Assembly: GCA_030737875.1 (NCBI GenBank)
Contig: CM060920.1
Location: 480,716,861-480,780,860 of the forward strand
DNA from: Allium sativum
Lineage: Eukaryota > Streptophyta > Magnoliopsida > Asparagales > Amaryllidaceae
Reading direction: 5' to 3'
DNA: 64,000 bases
In this document: positions 24,066-35,715 of the stretch, in pieces
How positions within the stretch are numbered: the stretch's first letter is position 1
Layout: every line of letters starts with the position of its first letter
Position numbers and translations under genes: made by a program
Notes under the pieces: generated by a model
What the model was told of the DNA's origin: nothing
The model's database searches: none
Seen by the model: the letters and a program-made list of their open reading frames with translations, nothing else

Positions 24066-24381
24066 AGCCGTGAAATCAGGGAGGGTTTAATTGACTTTTG
24101 AAAGTGTAATAAATCTCTGCACAATCCAACGTTGTGCAGGACTGGATGTAGGTGTGATCCAAACTAGTATAAAATCCGGTGTGTTCTTTCCTTTTCTGCA
24201 TTTTTATTTATGTTTATCTTATTTGTGTTTGAATCTGTGTTGTGATTTTGTTTGTGGTGTTTGATTCATCCTATGGTTCACATTAATTTTAGATTTTTGT
24301 TTAAATTCCTATAAACACTATTCACCCCCTCACCCTTTAGTGTTTGCTTTGCCTTAATGATCCATTCCGCAGTCCCTAACA
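24066..24381 (+). repeat. B 5' LTR, right part
   Basis: Resumes after the C target-site copy 24061-24065. It aligns to 39508-39821 and ends AGTCCCTAACA, followed by the PBS. Confidence 0.92.
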
Positions 24382-24383
24382 AT

Positions 24384-24395
24384 TGGTATCAGAGC
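24384..24395 (+). other. B primer-binding site (tRNA-Met)
   Basis: TGGTATCAGAGC, two bases after the LTR end. Confidence 0.9.
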
Positions 24396-24659
24396 GAGGT
24401 TTTTCAAAAAGTTCATAATCTGATTTTTGAAAATTTTAAATGGCAAATTTTGAACACTAGTTTAAATTCATGTCTTGCATCTGTATTAGATGAGTCTGCA
24501 TTCAATTTGATTGAAAATTCAAGTTATCATGATATATGTCCTGAAAAGTTTAAATTGATATATCAAAGAATCATCATGATGTTATTATCCCAAATTACAA
24601 ATAGTTATTTTGAAAAGTCACTTAATTCTTTGAAAAGGTATGTTGTTTTGCAAGGAAAG
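24396..24659 (+). pseudogene. B interior, left part (gag-like start)
   Basis: An ATG at about 24440 (MANFEH, then a stop) sits where gag would start. A second frame stays open across this stretch into the D LTR (nominal 116 codons), but it matches no domain I recognise, and its end comes from D. After D, about 100 bp of possibly coding sequence continues at 35716 before stops accumulate. A vestigial gag is the simplest reading. Confidence 0.4.
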
Positions 24660-25389
24660 TGTAACACCCCACGTCCATTAATGTCACTCACAAAGGGAAT
24701 GCATTAACTTCCATGGAGGTTTTAAGTGAATATAGAACAGAAAAATTACAACAAGACAAATAATAAGTAGTCCTTGGAAATCTAAAACTTTATTTCATTG
24801 CAGCGGAAATTAAACATGTTTGTTACATCATAAAACCATAAATCAGAGTCAAGTACAATATCCATCTTGATAAAACAAAATACATAACCCCATTACATAA
24901 ATAGCCATTAAAGAAGATAACAAGCTGGACTTTACTTCAGCGGTCCAAGCTTTCCAAAATAGAGATAAAGCAATCCAATCAAACTCCGCTAGAGCTGGGC
25001 CCACCCTGAGGACCTGGAGGGGGAAAAGATAGAAATGGAGGGGGTCAGACATAAAGTTTGGCGAGTATGATAATTCTAACAATACTATTATCAAAATAAT
25101 TAGACTGAGGCACAAGCTGGAAAATAAGGAAATGTCTATGAACTATTGGGTATGGAAGAGAAGATAAAGATAACGTTAAAGGCACACCTAAATACTAACG
25201 AATAATTACTACACTACACCACACCAGTCACCCTAAAGGTTGATCCCACTTGCTTCACTTAGAAATTTTATAAATAACTTCGTGTACCCCCTAGCTGACT
25301 ACATAGGTGCCGCCTGCCTCTATCTCCGCTAGGTGTACCCCACTACCCACTTTCGATCGGCTCCATACTCGTAGATACCCGTGCTGGCC

Positions 25390-25421
25390 CCACAGTGGAG
25401 TGTATCACTCCCCTAAAGTGG
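25390..25421 (-). other. Second conserved hairpin, D 3' LTR
   Basis: On the minus strand CCAC...GTGG enclose GGAGTG-ATA-CACTCC. The same position in E (45513-45543) is a different perfect stem around the shared TGATACAC. The 5' LTR copy is 33501-33532. Confidence 0.6.
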
Positions 25422-25874
25422 CAACCCGATACAACTTGAGAACGCACAGCTTATACCTACACGATGCAACAACGTCTTACCTACCAGCCCTGGTCCACAC
25501 ACGCATATGATACCCGTTGGACTTGCGTTGCCACCGCTAACCCGTTTGGCCTCTTATAGTCAAGCCCAGTATGCATGTCCCGTCCTCGACTTGGGTCGAG
25601 CCCACAAAGATACGTTTGGGTTACTGGTTGAAATGGGCCCCCACAAGCTATCCACCTAAGCTTGTCCCCACTAGTATACCCCCACTTAACCCTCTTAGTC
25701 ATGTTCATTTACATGTGTGTTTGGTTAAGTCTTACTAATCGTATTTCAAATGCCACTAAAGGCACCCACTAGATTCCTCATGCCACCCAAGGCACCTACT
25801 TAAACCCCATGTCCCACCTTACATGTTTATCTGGTTAAGTATTTCTTAATTCATTAAGGCCATAACCTTATAAA

Positions 25875-25965
25875 GACCTCTCACATTAGACTGGCATTTA
25901 TGGCAGCTGGATTTGCCGGGCGGGTCCGGGCAGTCTTACACCATAAAAGAGTCAAACCTCGTGTC
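25875..25965 (-). other. Structured leader module, D 3' LTR copy 1
   Basis: Minus sense: CACGAGGTTTGACTC, TTTATGG, TAAGACTGCCCGGACCCG, CCGGCA, CCATAAA, AGTCTAATGTGAGAGGTC. The inner arms TTTATGG and CCATAAA pair perfectly. The outer arm has one mismatch that is absent in the 5' LTR copy. Confidence 0.8.
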
Positions 25966-25997
25966 TTTACAACTGTTATGCTTTAATTTGGGCCTAG

Positions 25998-26088
25998 GAC
26001 CTCTCACATTGGGCTGACATTTGTGACTATTGGATTTGTCGGGCGGGTTCGGGCAGTTTTACGTCATAAACGAGTCCAACCTCGTGTC
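25998..26088 (-). other. Structured leader module, D 3' LTR copy 2
   Basis: Same order as copy 1, with arms TTGGACT/AGCCCAA and TTTATGAC/GTCACAAA (one mismatch each) and apical CTGCCCGAACCCGCC. Confidence 0.75.
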
Positions 26089-27150
26089 CTAAGCATTGAT
26101 TAACACTTATAATCTTTTACCCCAGTTTTAAATATATCCCTATTCAAATCATTAATTAATTCGAATTTTAATGATGTCCATAATTGACTCAATTATGGCC
26201 ATCCACTTATGGTATGCAAAATCATATCAATTGCACCCCAATTTCTTAATATTAAATCCTTAATATTACCCTTACCCCACGTTATACGTTCGCTTATTCA
26301 ACGCAAAACATACGTTAGACTCGAATAGTCTAACTTATAACATAAAGATAAATTATCACAACATATAGACAAATAAAATAGATCTAATCATAATAGGGGT
26401 GAAACTTGCATAGAACTACACATGTCATGGATCTAAAGGTGTCAACTTGTTTGGTTAAATATCACAATTTACATAATATGATCATAACCCAAGCTCGTGT
26501 ATAAACTTGCATATGTGGTTTATGCAACATAATGATGGTGTGAACTAGCATCTAACACATAGAACTCACACATGTCATAGCACAATTCTAGATCTAAATA
26601 GATGTCATGGCATATGTTCATAATCTTTACTAATCAATCTAAACTTGCATACATGATTTGTCATATAGATCAACATAGCCCAAATAATATCAACATTATG
26701 ATTTGATTAACATGAACTAATTAGCATAGATAATAACATCATGACTTTATAACATGTATGATTTATCACAACTTAGCATAGAAAATTATAACCTATACAA
26801 TATCATCATTTCATGATTTACAACATATTGGATATCATCATCACATAACATAGGATTTACAACATACATGATAGCATAAGGTTTACAACAACATATATGA
26901 CAATTCACATCATTTTCTTATGATCCATATCACAACTTAATCTAATTAGTTTGCTAATAATCTTGTTAAGATCATCATACTCACAATTAGAGAAGAAAGA
27001 GAGTCTTGATTTGCTTTAGAGTTGAATAGAATTAGAGTTTTGATTAGCTTTCTTCCTTCTTAGTTGGCGGCGGCTACACTGAGTTCATGGCGATGGCATG
27101 ACGGCGGCTATTCTATTTTTCATGTGATTTAGAGTGAGATACTACCTAGG

Positions 27151-27158
27151 TATATATA
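27151..27158 (-). promoter_or_regulatory. D 3' LTR TATA box
   Basis: TATATATA in minus-strand ACTCTATATATACCTAGG; conserved at 35261-35268. Confidence 0.7.
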
Positions 27159-27292
27159 GAGTTTAGGGTTTATTTAGACCGTCAGATCAACTCAAAACTA
27201 ACCTGAACCGTTAAATTTGCCAACTCAGCCCTAAAGACACATCAGCAGCTCAAGATTGGGCTCTGTCAAACCCTAACCGACTTGACCAGGTC

Positions 27293-27394
27293 GACACCCA
27301 GGTCAACTGCGCAGTCGACCTGGTCCCTGGGGTGTCGACTGCCCAGTCGACTCCCCAGTCGACCTGGGTGCTAGGCGGGAAATTTCCCGCCTAG
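27293..27394. promoter_or_regulatory. GTCGAC hairpin chain and E2F-like palindrome, D 3' LTR
   Basis: 27293-27370 holds several GTCGAC sites arranged as inverted pairs (CCAGGTCGAC with GTCGACCTGG). 27371-27394 is a perfect palindrome centred on GGCGGGAAATTTCCCGCC, giving two overlapping TTTCCCGC sites. Both lie 140-240 bp upstream of the TATA box. This copy has one extra GTCGAC half-unit relative to the 5' LTR. Confidence 0.65.
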
Positions 27395-27612
27395 CCTGTT
27401 TGACTTCGAATTTTAAATTTTGAATTTTCTGAAACTTTCGATGGCCATATCTCCTTCATACGAAGTCCAAATCATGCAAACTCGGACTCTATTTCAACCA
27501 GAATTCCGAGACGAACACAATGGCGCAACCCGTTTCCCACAATTCTCAAGTCTGAGATTAGTTATTCTTTAATTTTTGAATATTAATATTAACAGAATTA
27601 CGGGGTGTTACA

Positions 27613-27625
27613 TTCTCCCCTCCTT
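27613..27625 (-). other. D polypurine tract
   Basis: Minus strand AAGGAGGGGAGAA immediately before the LTR. Confidence 0.8.
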
Positions 27626-28198
27626 AAAGGATTTCGACCCCGAAATCTTCAAGTCAAGAAAAATGTATATCCTAACATCCAATCGTCCATCTACTCAACC
27701 ATCAAACACAGGCATCCATTGTCCTTATAGACTACTAATGCTTTCATGTTTAAATGCACAGTGTGTGTATATGTCCATATCTAATGAAAAATCAGGCGGT
27801 CCACTGATTCAGTTGACCTCCTTAATGCAAATCATGATAGTGCCATGCGTCCATTATGTATGCAAAAGTTCCTTAGTGCTACATATAATCTCTATATGCG
27901 TGCACAATCATCATCTGAATGCAGCATCCATATGATAAAAAAAATCCTCATACATCCATTTTACTAAATACATCAATATATATGCAATATGCAATATGCA
28001 ATATGAAGTGACTAAGCCGATCTAGTGCCTAATAGTGTGTGTATATGCGTCCACGAGCAACCACTAGCGAACACTTGCATCCACTTTGCATCCATCATAC
28101 ATAACATGTCTCAAACACATGTTTCAACCATAGGATTATCCTAACTAAAGGTCAAAGATACTAGCGAGAGGACGTACTAAAGATAAGATAAGTACAAG

Positions 28199-31100
28199 CT
28201 AAGCGATAAAGGAGAAATTAAAAGACATACCCTCGAAAAGAAAAGGGTACAACGAACGCATCTTCGCTTCTGTCTCCCAAGTAGCGCTGCTCTCATCATC
28301 TCCCTATTGCACTTTGACTAGTCTGACCTCTCGATTCCTCAACTTCTTGACCTCCGACCCAAGAATGCATGTAGGAGCTCGTCGAATCGTCGTGTCACGC
28401 TCTATCTCCACCTCTCTAAGCAAGCTCGGCTCTACCACTTCCGCGGTCTCGTGCAAGCACTTCCTCAAATGTGACACATGGAATACGTCGTGTACACCAC
28501 TAAGTCTCTCAGGCAACTCCACACTATACGCCATCTGTCCAATCTTCTCCTTAATAGGAAACGGCCCTACGAACCTTGGTGCTAATTTCCCAACGGACCC
28601 AAAGCGAACAACGTTCCGTAATGGAGACACTTTGATAAAGACCATGTCCCCAACATCAAACTCAAGATCTGTCCTCCTCTTATCCGCATAAGAATTCTGC
28701 CTCTCTTGCGCTGTCTTCATCCTCTTTCGAATCAAGTCGATCTTTTCCGAAGTCTCTCTAATCATATCGGGCCCAAGTAAAATCTTATCCGTAGATTCCC
28801 ACCAACATGTAGGTGAACGACAAGGTCGTCCATAAAGAGCTTCGAAAGGTGCCATGCCAATGCTAGATTGAAAGCTGTTATTATATGTGAACTCTACCAA
28901 TGGAAGATGCTCTTCCCATGTACCCCCAAAGTCTAGGATACATAGCCTCAAAAGATCCTCTAGAATACGATTCACCCTCTCGGTCTGGCCGTCCGTCTGA
29001 GGATGATATGCGGTGCTCAAACATAACTGAGTCCCTACCGCCTCTTGCAAGCTCTTCCAAAATTCGCTAGTGAAGATAGGATCGCGGTCGCTTACTATGC
29101 TAGAAGGAACACCATGCAAACGAACTATCTCTCGGATGTATACAGAAGCTAACCATGGAGCAGTCCTCTTACTCTTCACGGGAATGAAATGGGCGCTCTT
29201 AGTAAGTCTGTCTACTATAACCCAAATCCCGGTATTACCCTTCCTTGATCTTGGTAATCCATCCACAAAGTCCATCGAGACACTTTCCCATTTCCATAGT
29301 GGAACCTCCAATGGGTGAAGCAACCCACCGGGTTTCTTTTGCTCTGCTTTTACTTGTTGGCACACTAAGCATCTAGCGACATACTCGGCCACATCCCTCT
29401 TCATACCGGCCCAAAAGAAAACTCGCTTCATGTCTTTGTACATCTTGTCCCCGCCGGGATGAAGGGTCATCTTCGAATGATGTGCTTCGTCAAGAATAGC
29501 CTTCCTCAAAGCTTCGTCTCGAGGTACACAAAGTCTACTATCCCTACGTAACCAATCCTTATCATCTAGGGTATACCTACGGAGATGGCTTGATGACTCC
29601 CCTCTTTTGAGCTTCTCCACTAACTCAACCAACTGTGGGTCGTCTCGTTGTGCCTCACCAATCCGTCCCAAAAGCGTAGGTCTGACCTCCAAGGATGCTA
29701 GCAAACCGGGTACAAAGTCAACGGAAGGTCTAAAGTCAAACATAGAGATGAATTCTAAGTTTCGTCGTTCAACAAACAACGGACTCAAGGACAGCCTTTT
29801 CCTACTTAAGGTGTCTGCCACCACGTTACCCTTGCCAGGGGTATATGCTATTTCGAAATCGTAGGACGCTAAGAACTCCATCCACCTTTGCTGCCTTAAG
29901 TTCAAGTCCTTCTGAGAGAACAAGTATTTTAGCGATTTGTGGTCAGTGAACAATTCGAATTTCTCCCCAAGAAGATAATGGCGCCAAGACTTAAGCGCGA
30001 AAACAATTGCGGCTAACTCTAGGTCATGTGGAGGGTAATTTTTCTCATGCACCCTTAACTGCCTTCCACCATAGGCTATTACCCTTCCCTCTTGCATTAA
30101 GACTGCGCCTAGACCTGTCCCACAAGCATCGGTATAAACAGTAAATGGCTTACTCCCGTCTGGCAGCACTAAGACTGGAGCTGAGGTCAAAGCTCTCTTT
30201 AAACGTTGGAACGCATCATCACAATCTACGTCCCACGCGAAGACTAGGTTCTTCTTCGTCAGGCGTGTCAATGGAGCTGATATTTTTGCGAAGTCTTTGA
30301 TAAACTTCCTATAGTAGCCAGCCAACCCCAAGAAACTCCTTACTTCGGTAGCATCTTTAGGGACCTTCCAATCTCGGATGGCCACCTCCTTCGCGGGATC
30401 AACAGCTATCCCTTCTTTGGAAACCACATGCCCTAAGAATCACACTTCCTCTCTCCAGAAGTGACACTTAGAAAATTTATCTTTAAGGTTATGCGCTCGT
30501 AGAGTCTCCAACACTTCCCTAAGATGTAGGGCATGCTCTTCTTCATTCTTAGAAAAGATCAAGACGTCTTCTACAAAGACCACCACGAATTTATTAAGGT
30601 ACTCCCTAAACACCCTACTCATCAAATCAATAAAGTATGCGGGGGCGTTTGTCAAACCGAAGGGCATCACTAGCCATTCATAGAAACCGTCCGGAGTCCT
30701 AAAGGCAGTCTTGTCAATGCTATCCTCAGCCACTCTCAACTGATGGAAACCAGTGGCTAAGTCCAACTGCGAAAACACTGAGGCGCCAACTAACTGATCG
30801 AAGAGATCGTCAATCCTCGGTAGTGGGTGTCTGTTCTTCTTAGTAAGTTTATTAAGTTCTCTATAGTCCACACAAAGTCTAAGGGACCCATCCGCCTTCG
30901 TGGCAAATACTACTGGAGCACCCCACTCCGATATACTTCGTCTTATGAACCCCTTCTCAAGCAACTCCTTCACTTGCTTATTGAGTTCCCTCCTTTCACG
31001 AGGAGCCATGTGGCGTACTGGCAAAGATACTGGTTTTGCATTATCCACAAGATATATTCGAAAATCTATCTCCCGCTTCGGAGGCAAGCCCTTCACCTCC

Positions 31101-32563
31101 GCAAACACATCCGAGTATTCTCGGACCACTCTAACAGATCGTAGATTTTCCACCGACGCGTCAAGCGATTCGAGATAACTTAGCATAACGGAATTTATGG
31201 GATTACAAAAGATTTCGAGAGCGTTACCAAGGCGAGTCATGAGCCTAACTGCTCTCCTTTCACAATCAAGAACGGCCCCATTTCTGGATAACCAATCCAT
31301 TCCTAAAATTAGCCCATAGCCCGTGAAGCCCAAAACATAAGCATCACATCTAAACCCAACGCTAAGTATAGAAATTTTCAAATCCAAACACATCATGGAC
31401 AAATAAGCTGAGCCCCCAATTGGATTCGAAACAACTAAGGGATCCTCTACTAAACTGGTGTTTAAGTGCAGTGATTCAACTAATGATGTAGAGATAAACG
31501 AATGCGATGCGCCCGAATCAAATAAGGTACGGACAGGATGATCAAATAGAAAAACTAAGCTTTCAACAGAAATGGTTCTACCTCGTTCTTGTAGTGGTGG
31601 GACCGCGAGAGCCTGAACTTGTTTCCTTGCCTGCCCTGGTGCCATAAGAGCCTGCACCTGTCCTCCCGAGGTAGACCCTGACCTCTGCCCCTTCTTTGGG
31701 CAGTTCTTCACTAGATGTCCCGCTTCACCACAGTGGAAATAACCAGTCTTCTTTTTCTTTCTGCAATCCTTGCTGAGATGGCCTGGTGTCCCACAGTTAA
31801 AGCATCTTTTCTTTCCTTTGCCACTATTGTCTTCACCACCCTTCTTGTTTTGCTGTTGTGGTTTCTTCTGATCCCCTTTCTTCTCGGGTGCCTTAGTAGC
31901 ATTAGCGCCTTTCTCCTCGTGCATGAGTTCCATGTCTACTAGCTTCTCAAAGGTGGCCCCCATAGGGATGTGGGTCATAGCCAACCCCTGCAACGGCTCA
32001 TTCAAGCCATTAACAAACCTTAGAGCCTTCTTCTCCGACGTGTTCACTAAGTCCAAGCCAAACCTTGCTAACTGATTAAATTTGTTGACATATTCTTTCA
32101 CTGATAGATTTCCCTGCTTTAATGTCAAGAACCTTTCCATATATAGATTCTCTTCTGCCCTTGAGAGAAACTTCGCCTCAAACCTACGTCTGAAATCCGC
32201 CCAAGAATCAACAGGACGCTCCCCATTAGTGACCTCCCACCAAAACGAGGCCTCTCCCTTCATTAACCAAGCTGCTAATTTGACTTTCCTCCCTTCTTCT
32301 ACTTCAAAGATTTCTAGCAATTCTTCCACCTCCTTAAGCCAATCTCTAGCTTCCACAAACATTTCTAACCCTTGAAAAGGTTTTCCACCCATAGCCTTAA
32401 ATTCCTTGCATGTCTTTGCAAAAGTATCAGCGCGAGGAGGAGGAGCGGGTGCAACTGGTGGTGGAGGAACATTGGTTGGACCTGCAGCGGCCCTAGCCTC
32501 TAATAACCTCCTATACCATCCTGGTATCGTTACACCATTCGGAAGGTTAAGATCTTCAGCCAT
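28199..32563 (-). pseudogene. D gag-pol polyprotein, two premature stops
   Basis: The start chosen is the ATG at 32563 ([10 protein letters not shown]); upstream codons run into the PBS. The frame is 1454 codons. Order: gag capsid (about 40-240), zinc knuckle [14 protein letters not shown] and a second one whose first Cys is Tyr ([14 protein letters not shown]), protease [11 protein letters not shown] ([20 protein letters not shown]), RNase H ([23 protein letters not shown]), integrase ([33 protein letters not shown]), GPY/F (RFVGPFP) and chromodomain. Codon 708 is TGA where the family usually has Arg, and codon 1420 is TAG where Trp is expected; both fit C-to-T type changes. Codon 665 changes the first Asp of the RT catalytic pair to Glu (FVEDVL). 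All other catalytic residues I can place are present. The frame is uninterrupted by indels. Confidence 0.93.
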
Positions 32564-32757
32564 GCTGAAACGAAAAAAGGAAAGATTCAAAATGGAGAAT
32601 CTGAAAGATAAAGATATATGGCTATTGGGGATTATGTTTTTCATAAAAACTTTCCTCTTTAAATTACTCATCAAGACATGTTTTTGAAAACACTTCTTCC
32701 AAAAATACTTTAGAAAAATAGTTTTTCTAAAAAAATTATCTGTTCTGGTAACCTTAT

Positions 32758-32769
32758 GCTCTGATACCA
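32758..32769 (-). other. D primer-binding site (tRNA-Met)
   Basis: GCTCTGATACCA in plus orientation, two bases from the LTR boundary at 32772. Confidence 0.92.
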
Positions 32770-33500
32770 CGTGTAACACCCCACGTCCATTAATGTCACT
32801 CACAAAGGGAATGCATTAACTTCCATGGAGGTTTTAAGTGAATATAGAACAGAAAAATTACAACAAGACATATAATAAGTAGTACTTGGAAATCTAAAAC
32901 TTTATTTCATTGCAGCGGAAATTAAACATGTTTGTTACATCATAAAACCATAAATCAGAGTCAAGTACAATATCCATCTTGATTAAACAAAATACATAAC
33001 CCCATTACATAAATAGCCATTAAAGAAGATAACAAGCTGGACTTTACTTCAGCGGTCCAAGCTTTCCAAAAGAGAGATAAAGCAATCCAATCAAACTCCG
33101 CTAGAGCTGGGCCCACCCTGAGGACCTGGAGGGGGAAAAGATAGAAATGGAGGGGGTCAGACATAAAGTATGGCGAGTATGATAATTCTAACAATACTAT
33201 TATCAAATAATTAGACTAAGGCACAAGCTGGAAAATAAGCAAATGTCTATGAACTATTGGGTATGGAAGAGCAGATAAAGATAACGTTAAAGGCACACCT
33301 AATTACTAACGAATAATTACTACACTGCACCACACCAGTCACCCTAAAGGTTGATCCCACTTGCTTCACTTAGAAATTTTATAAATAACTTCGTGTACCC
33401 CCTAGCTAACTATATAGGTGCCGCCTGCCCCTATCTCCGCTAGGTGTACCCCACTACCCACTTTCGATCGGCTCCCTACTCGTAGATACCCGTGCTGGCC

Positions 33501-33532
33501 CCACAGTGGGGTGTATCACTACCCTAAAGTGG
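33501..33532 (-). other. Second conserved hairpin, D 5' LTR
   Basis: Differs from the 3' LTR copy at two places in the stem (GGGTAGTG-ATA-CACCCC). CCAC/GTGG closure and the TGATACAC core are kept. Confidence 0.6.
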
Positions 33533-33984
33533 CAACCTGATACAACTTGAGAATGCACGGCTTATACCTACACGATGCAACAACGTCTTACCTACCAGCC
33601 CGGGTCCACACATGCATATGAAACCCGTTGGACTTGCGTTGCCACCGCTAACCCGTTTGGCCTCTTATAGTCAAGCCCAGTATGCGTGTCCCGTCCTCGA
33701 CTTGGGTCGAGCCCACAAAGATACGTTTGGGTTACTGGTTGAAATGGCCCCCCACAAGCTATCCACCTAAGCTTGTCCCCACTAGTATACCCCACTTAAC
33801 CCTCTTAGTCATGTTCATTTAAATGTGTGTGTGGTTAAGTCTTACTAATCGTATTTCAACTGCCACTAAAGGCACCCACTAGATTCCTCATGCCACCCAA
33901 GGCACCTACTTAACCCCCATGTCCTACCTTACATGTTTATCTGGTTAAGTATTTCTTAATTCATTAAGGCCATAACCTTATAAA

Positions 33985-34075
33985 GACCTCTCACATTAGA
34001 CTGGCATTTATGGCAGTTGGATTTGCCGGGCGGGTCCGGGCAGTCTTACACCATAAAAGAGTCTAACCTCGTGTC
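33985..34075 (-). other. Structured leader module, D 5' LTR copy 1
   Basis: Outer arms TTAGACT and AGTCTAA and inner arms TTTATGG and CCATAAA both pair perfectly here. Apical TGCCCGGACCCGCCCGGCA. Confidence 0.82.
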
Positions 34076-34107
34076 TTTACAACTGTTATGCTTTAATTTG
34101 GGCCTAG

Positions 34108-34198
34108 GACCTCTCACATTGGGCTGACATTTGTGACTACTGGATTTGCCGGGCGGGTCCGGGCAGTTTTACGTCACAAACGAGTCCAACCTCGTGTC
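34108..34198 (-). other. Structured leader module, D 5' LTR copy 2
   Basis: Minus-sense CACGAGGTTGGACTCG, apical CTGCCCGGACCCGCCCGGCA, and terminal CCCAATGTGAGAGGTC. Confidence 0.78.
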
Positions 34199-35260
34199 CT
34201 AAGCATTGATTAACACTTATAATCTTTTACCCCAGTTTTAAATATATCCCTATTCAAATCATTAATTAATTCCAATTTTAATGATGTCCATAATTGACTC
34301 AATTATGGTCATCCTCTTATGATATGCGAAATCATATCAATTGCACCCCAATTTCTTAATATTAAATCCTTAATATTACCCCTACCCCACGTTATACGTT
34401 CGCTTATTCAATGCAAAACATATGTTAGACTCGAATAGTCTAACTTATAGCATAAAGATAAATTATCACAACATATAGAAAATAAAATAGATCTAATCAT
34501 AATAGGGGTGAAACTTGCATAGAACTACACATGTCATGGATCTAAAGGTGTCAACTTGTTTGGTTAAATATCACAATTTACATTATATGATCATAACCCA
34601 AGCTCGTGTATAAACTTGCATATGTGGTTTATGCAACATAATGATGGTGCGAACTAGCATCTAACACATAGAACTCACACATGTCATAGCACAATTCTAG
34701 ATCTAAATAGATGTCATGGCATATGTTCATAATCTTTACTAATCAATCTAAACTTGCATACATGATTTGTCATATAGATCAACATAGCCCAAATAATATC
34801 AACATTATGATTTGATTAACATGAACTAATTATCATAGATAATAACATCATGACTTTATAACATGTATGATTTATCACAACTTAGCATAGAAAATTATAA
34901 CCTATACAATATCATCATATCATGATTTACAACATATAGGATATCATCATCACATAACATAGGATTTACAACATACATGATAGCATAAGGTTTACAACAA
35001 CATATATGACAATTCACATCATTTTCTTATGATCCATATCACAACTTAATCTAATTAGTTTGCTAATAATCTTGTTAAGATCATCATACTCACAATTAGA
35101 GAAGAAAGAGAGTCTTGATTTGCTTTAGAGTTGAATAGAATTAGAGTTTTGATTAGCTTTCATCCTTCTTAGTTGGCGGCGGCTACACTGAGTTCCATGG
35201 CGATGGCATGACGGCGGCTATTCTATTTTTCATGTGATTTAGAGTGAGATACTACCTAGG

Positions 35261-35268
35261 TATATATA
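35261..35268 (-). promoter_or_regulatory. D 5' LTR TATA box
   Basis: TATATATA on the minus strand, same context as 27151-27158; the promoter that would drive D. Confidence 0.7.
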
Positions 35269-35394
35269 GAGTTTAGGGTTTATTTAGACCGTCAGATCAA
35301 CTCAGAACTAACCTGAACCGTTAAATTTGCCAACTCAGCCCTAAAGACACATCAGCAGCTTAAGATTGGGCTCTGTCAAACCCTAACCGACTTG

Positions 35395-35489
35395 ACCAGG
35401 TCGACACCCAGGTCGACTGCGCAGTCGACCTGGTCCCTGGGGTGTCGACTGCCCAGTCGACCTGGGTGCTGGGCGGGAAATTTCCCGCC
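35395..35489. promoter_or_regulatory. GTCGAC hairpin chain and E2F-like palindrome, D 5' LTR
   Basis: GTCGAC inverted pairs at 35395-35468, then GGCGGGAAATTTCCCGCC at 35472-35489, about 205 bp upstream of the TATA box. Confidence 0.65.
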
Positions 35490-35715
35490 TAGCCTGTTTG
35501 ACTTCGAATTTTAAATTTTGAATTTTCTGAAACTTCCGATGGCCATATCTCCTTCATACGAAGTCCAAATCACGCAAACTCGGACTCTATTTCAACCAGA
35601 ATTCCGAGACGAACACAATGGCGCAACCTGTTTCCCACAATTCTCACGTCTGAGATTAGTTATTCTTTAATTTGTGAATATTAATATTAACAGAATTACG
35701 GGGTGTTACAGAAAG

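Larger units (their letters stand above)
24660..27612 (-). repeat. D 3' LTR (2953 bp)
   Basis: Minus strand TGTAACACCCCGTAATTC...GGGGTGTTACA. It contains the E2F-like palindrome (27371-27394), GTCGAC hairpin chain (27293-27370), TATA box (27151-27158), two leader modules (25875-25965 and 25998-26088) and a second hairpin (25390-25421). Confidence 0.95.
24660..35710 (-). mobile_element. D: nearly complete chromovirus (Tekay-like), nested in B
   Basis: TSD GAAAG at 24655-24659 and 35711-35715. LTRs 24660-27612 and 32772-35710 differ at roughly 2% of sites by eye plus a few indels. On the minus strand: 5' LTR, tRNA-Met PBS, a single gag-pol frame, PPT, 3' LTR. Total 11,051 bp. The coding region has two premature stops and altered catalytic or zinc-binding residues, so this copy is inactive, but it is the best preserved in the window. 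Confidence 0.95.
32772..35710 (-). repeat. D 5' LTR (2939 bp)
   Basis: Partner of 24660-27612. Carries TATA 35261-35268, hairpin chain 35395-35468, palindrome 35472-35489, leader modules 33985-34075 and 34108-34198, and second hairpin 33501-33532. Confidence 0.95.

Noticed and set aside
24357..24707. 116-codon plus-strand frame
   Set aside because: It starts in the B LTR before the PBS and ends inside the D LTR, so it cannot be a gene as such; only the middle may be a gag remnant.
28314..32687. Plus-strand frames of 75-125 codons opposite D gag-pol
   Set aside because: Antisense shadows of the long minus-strand polyprotein.
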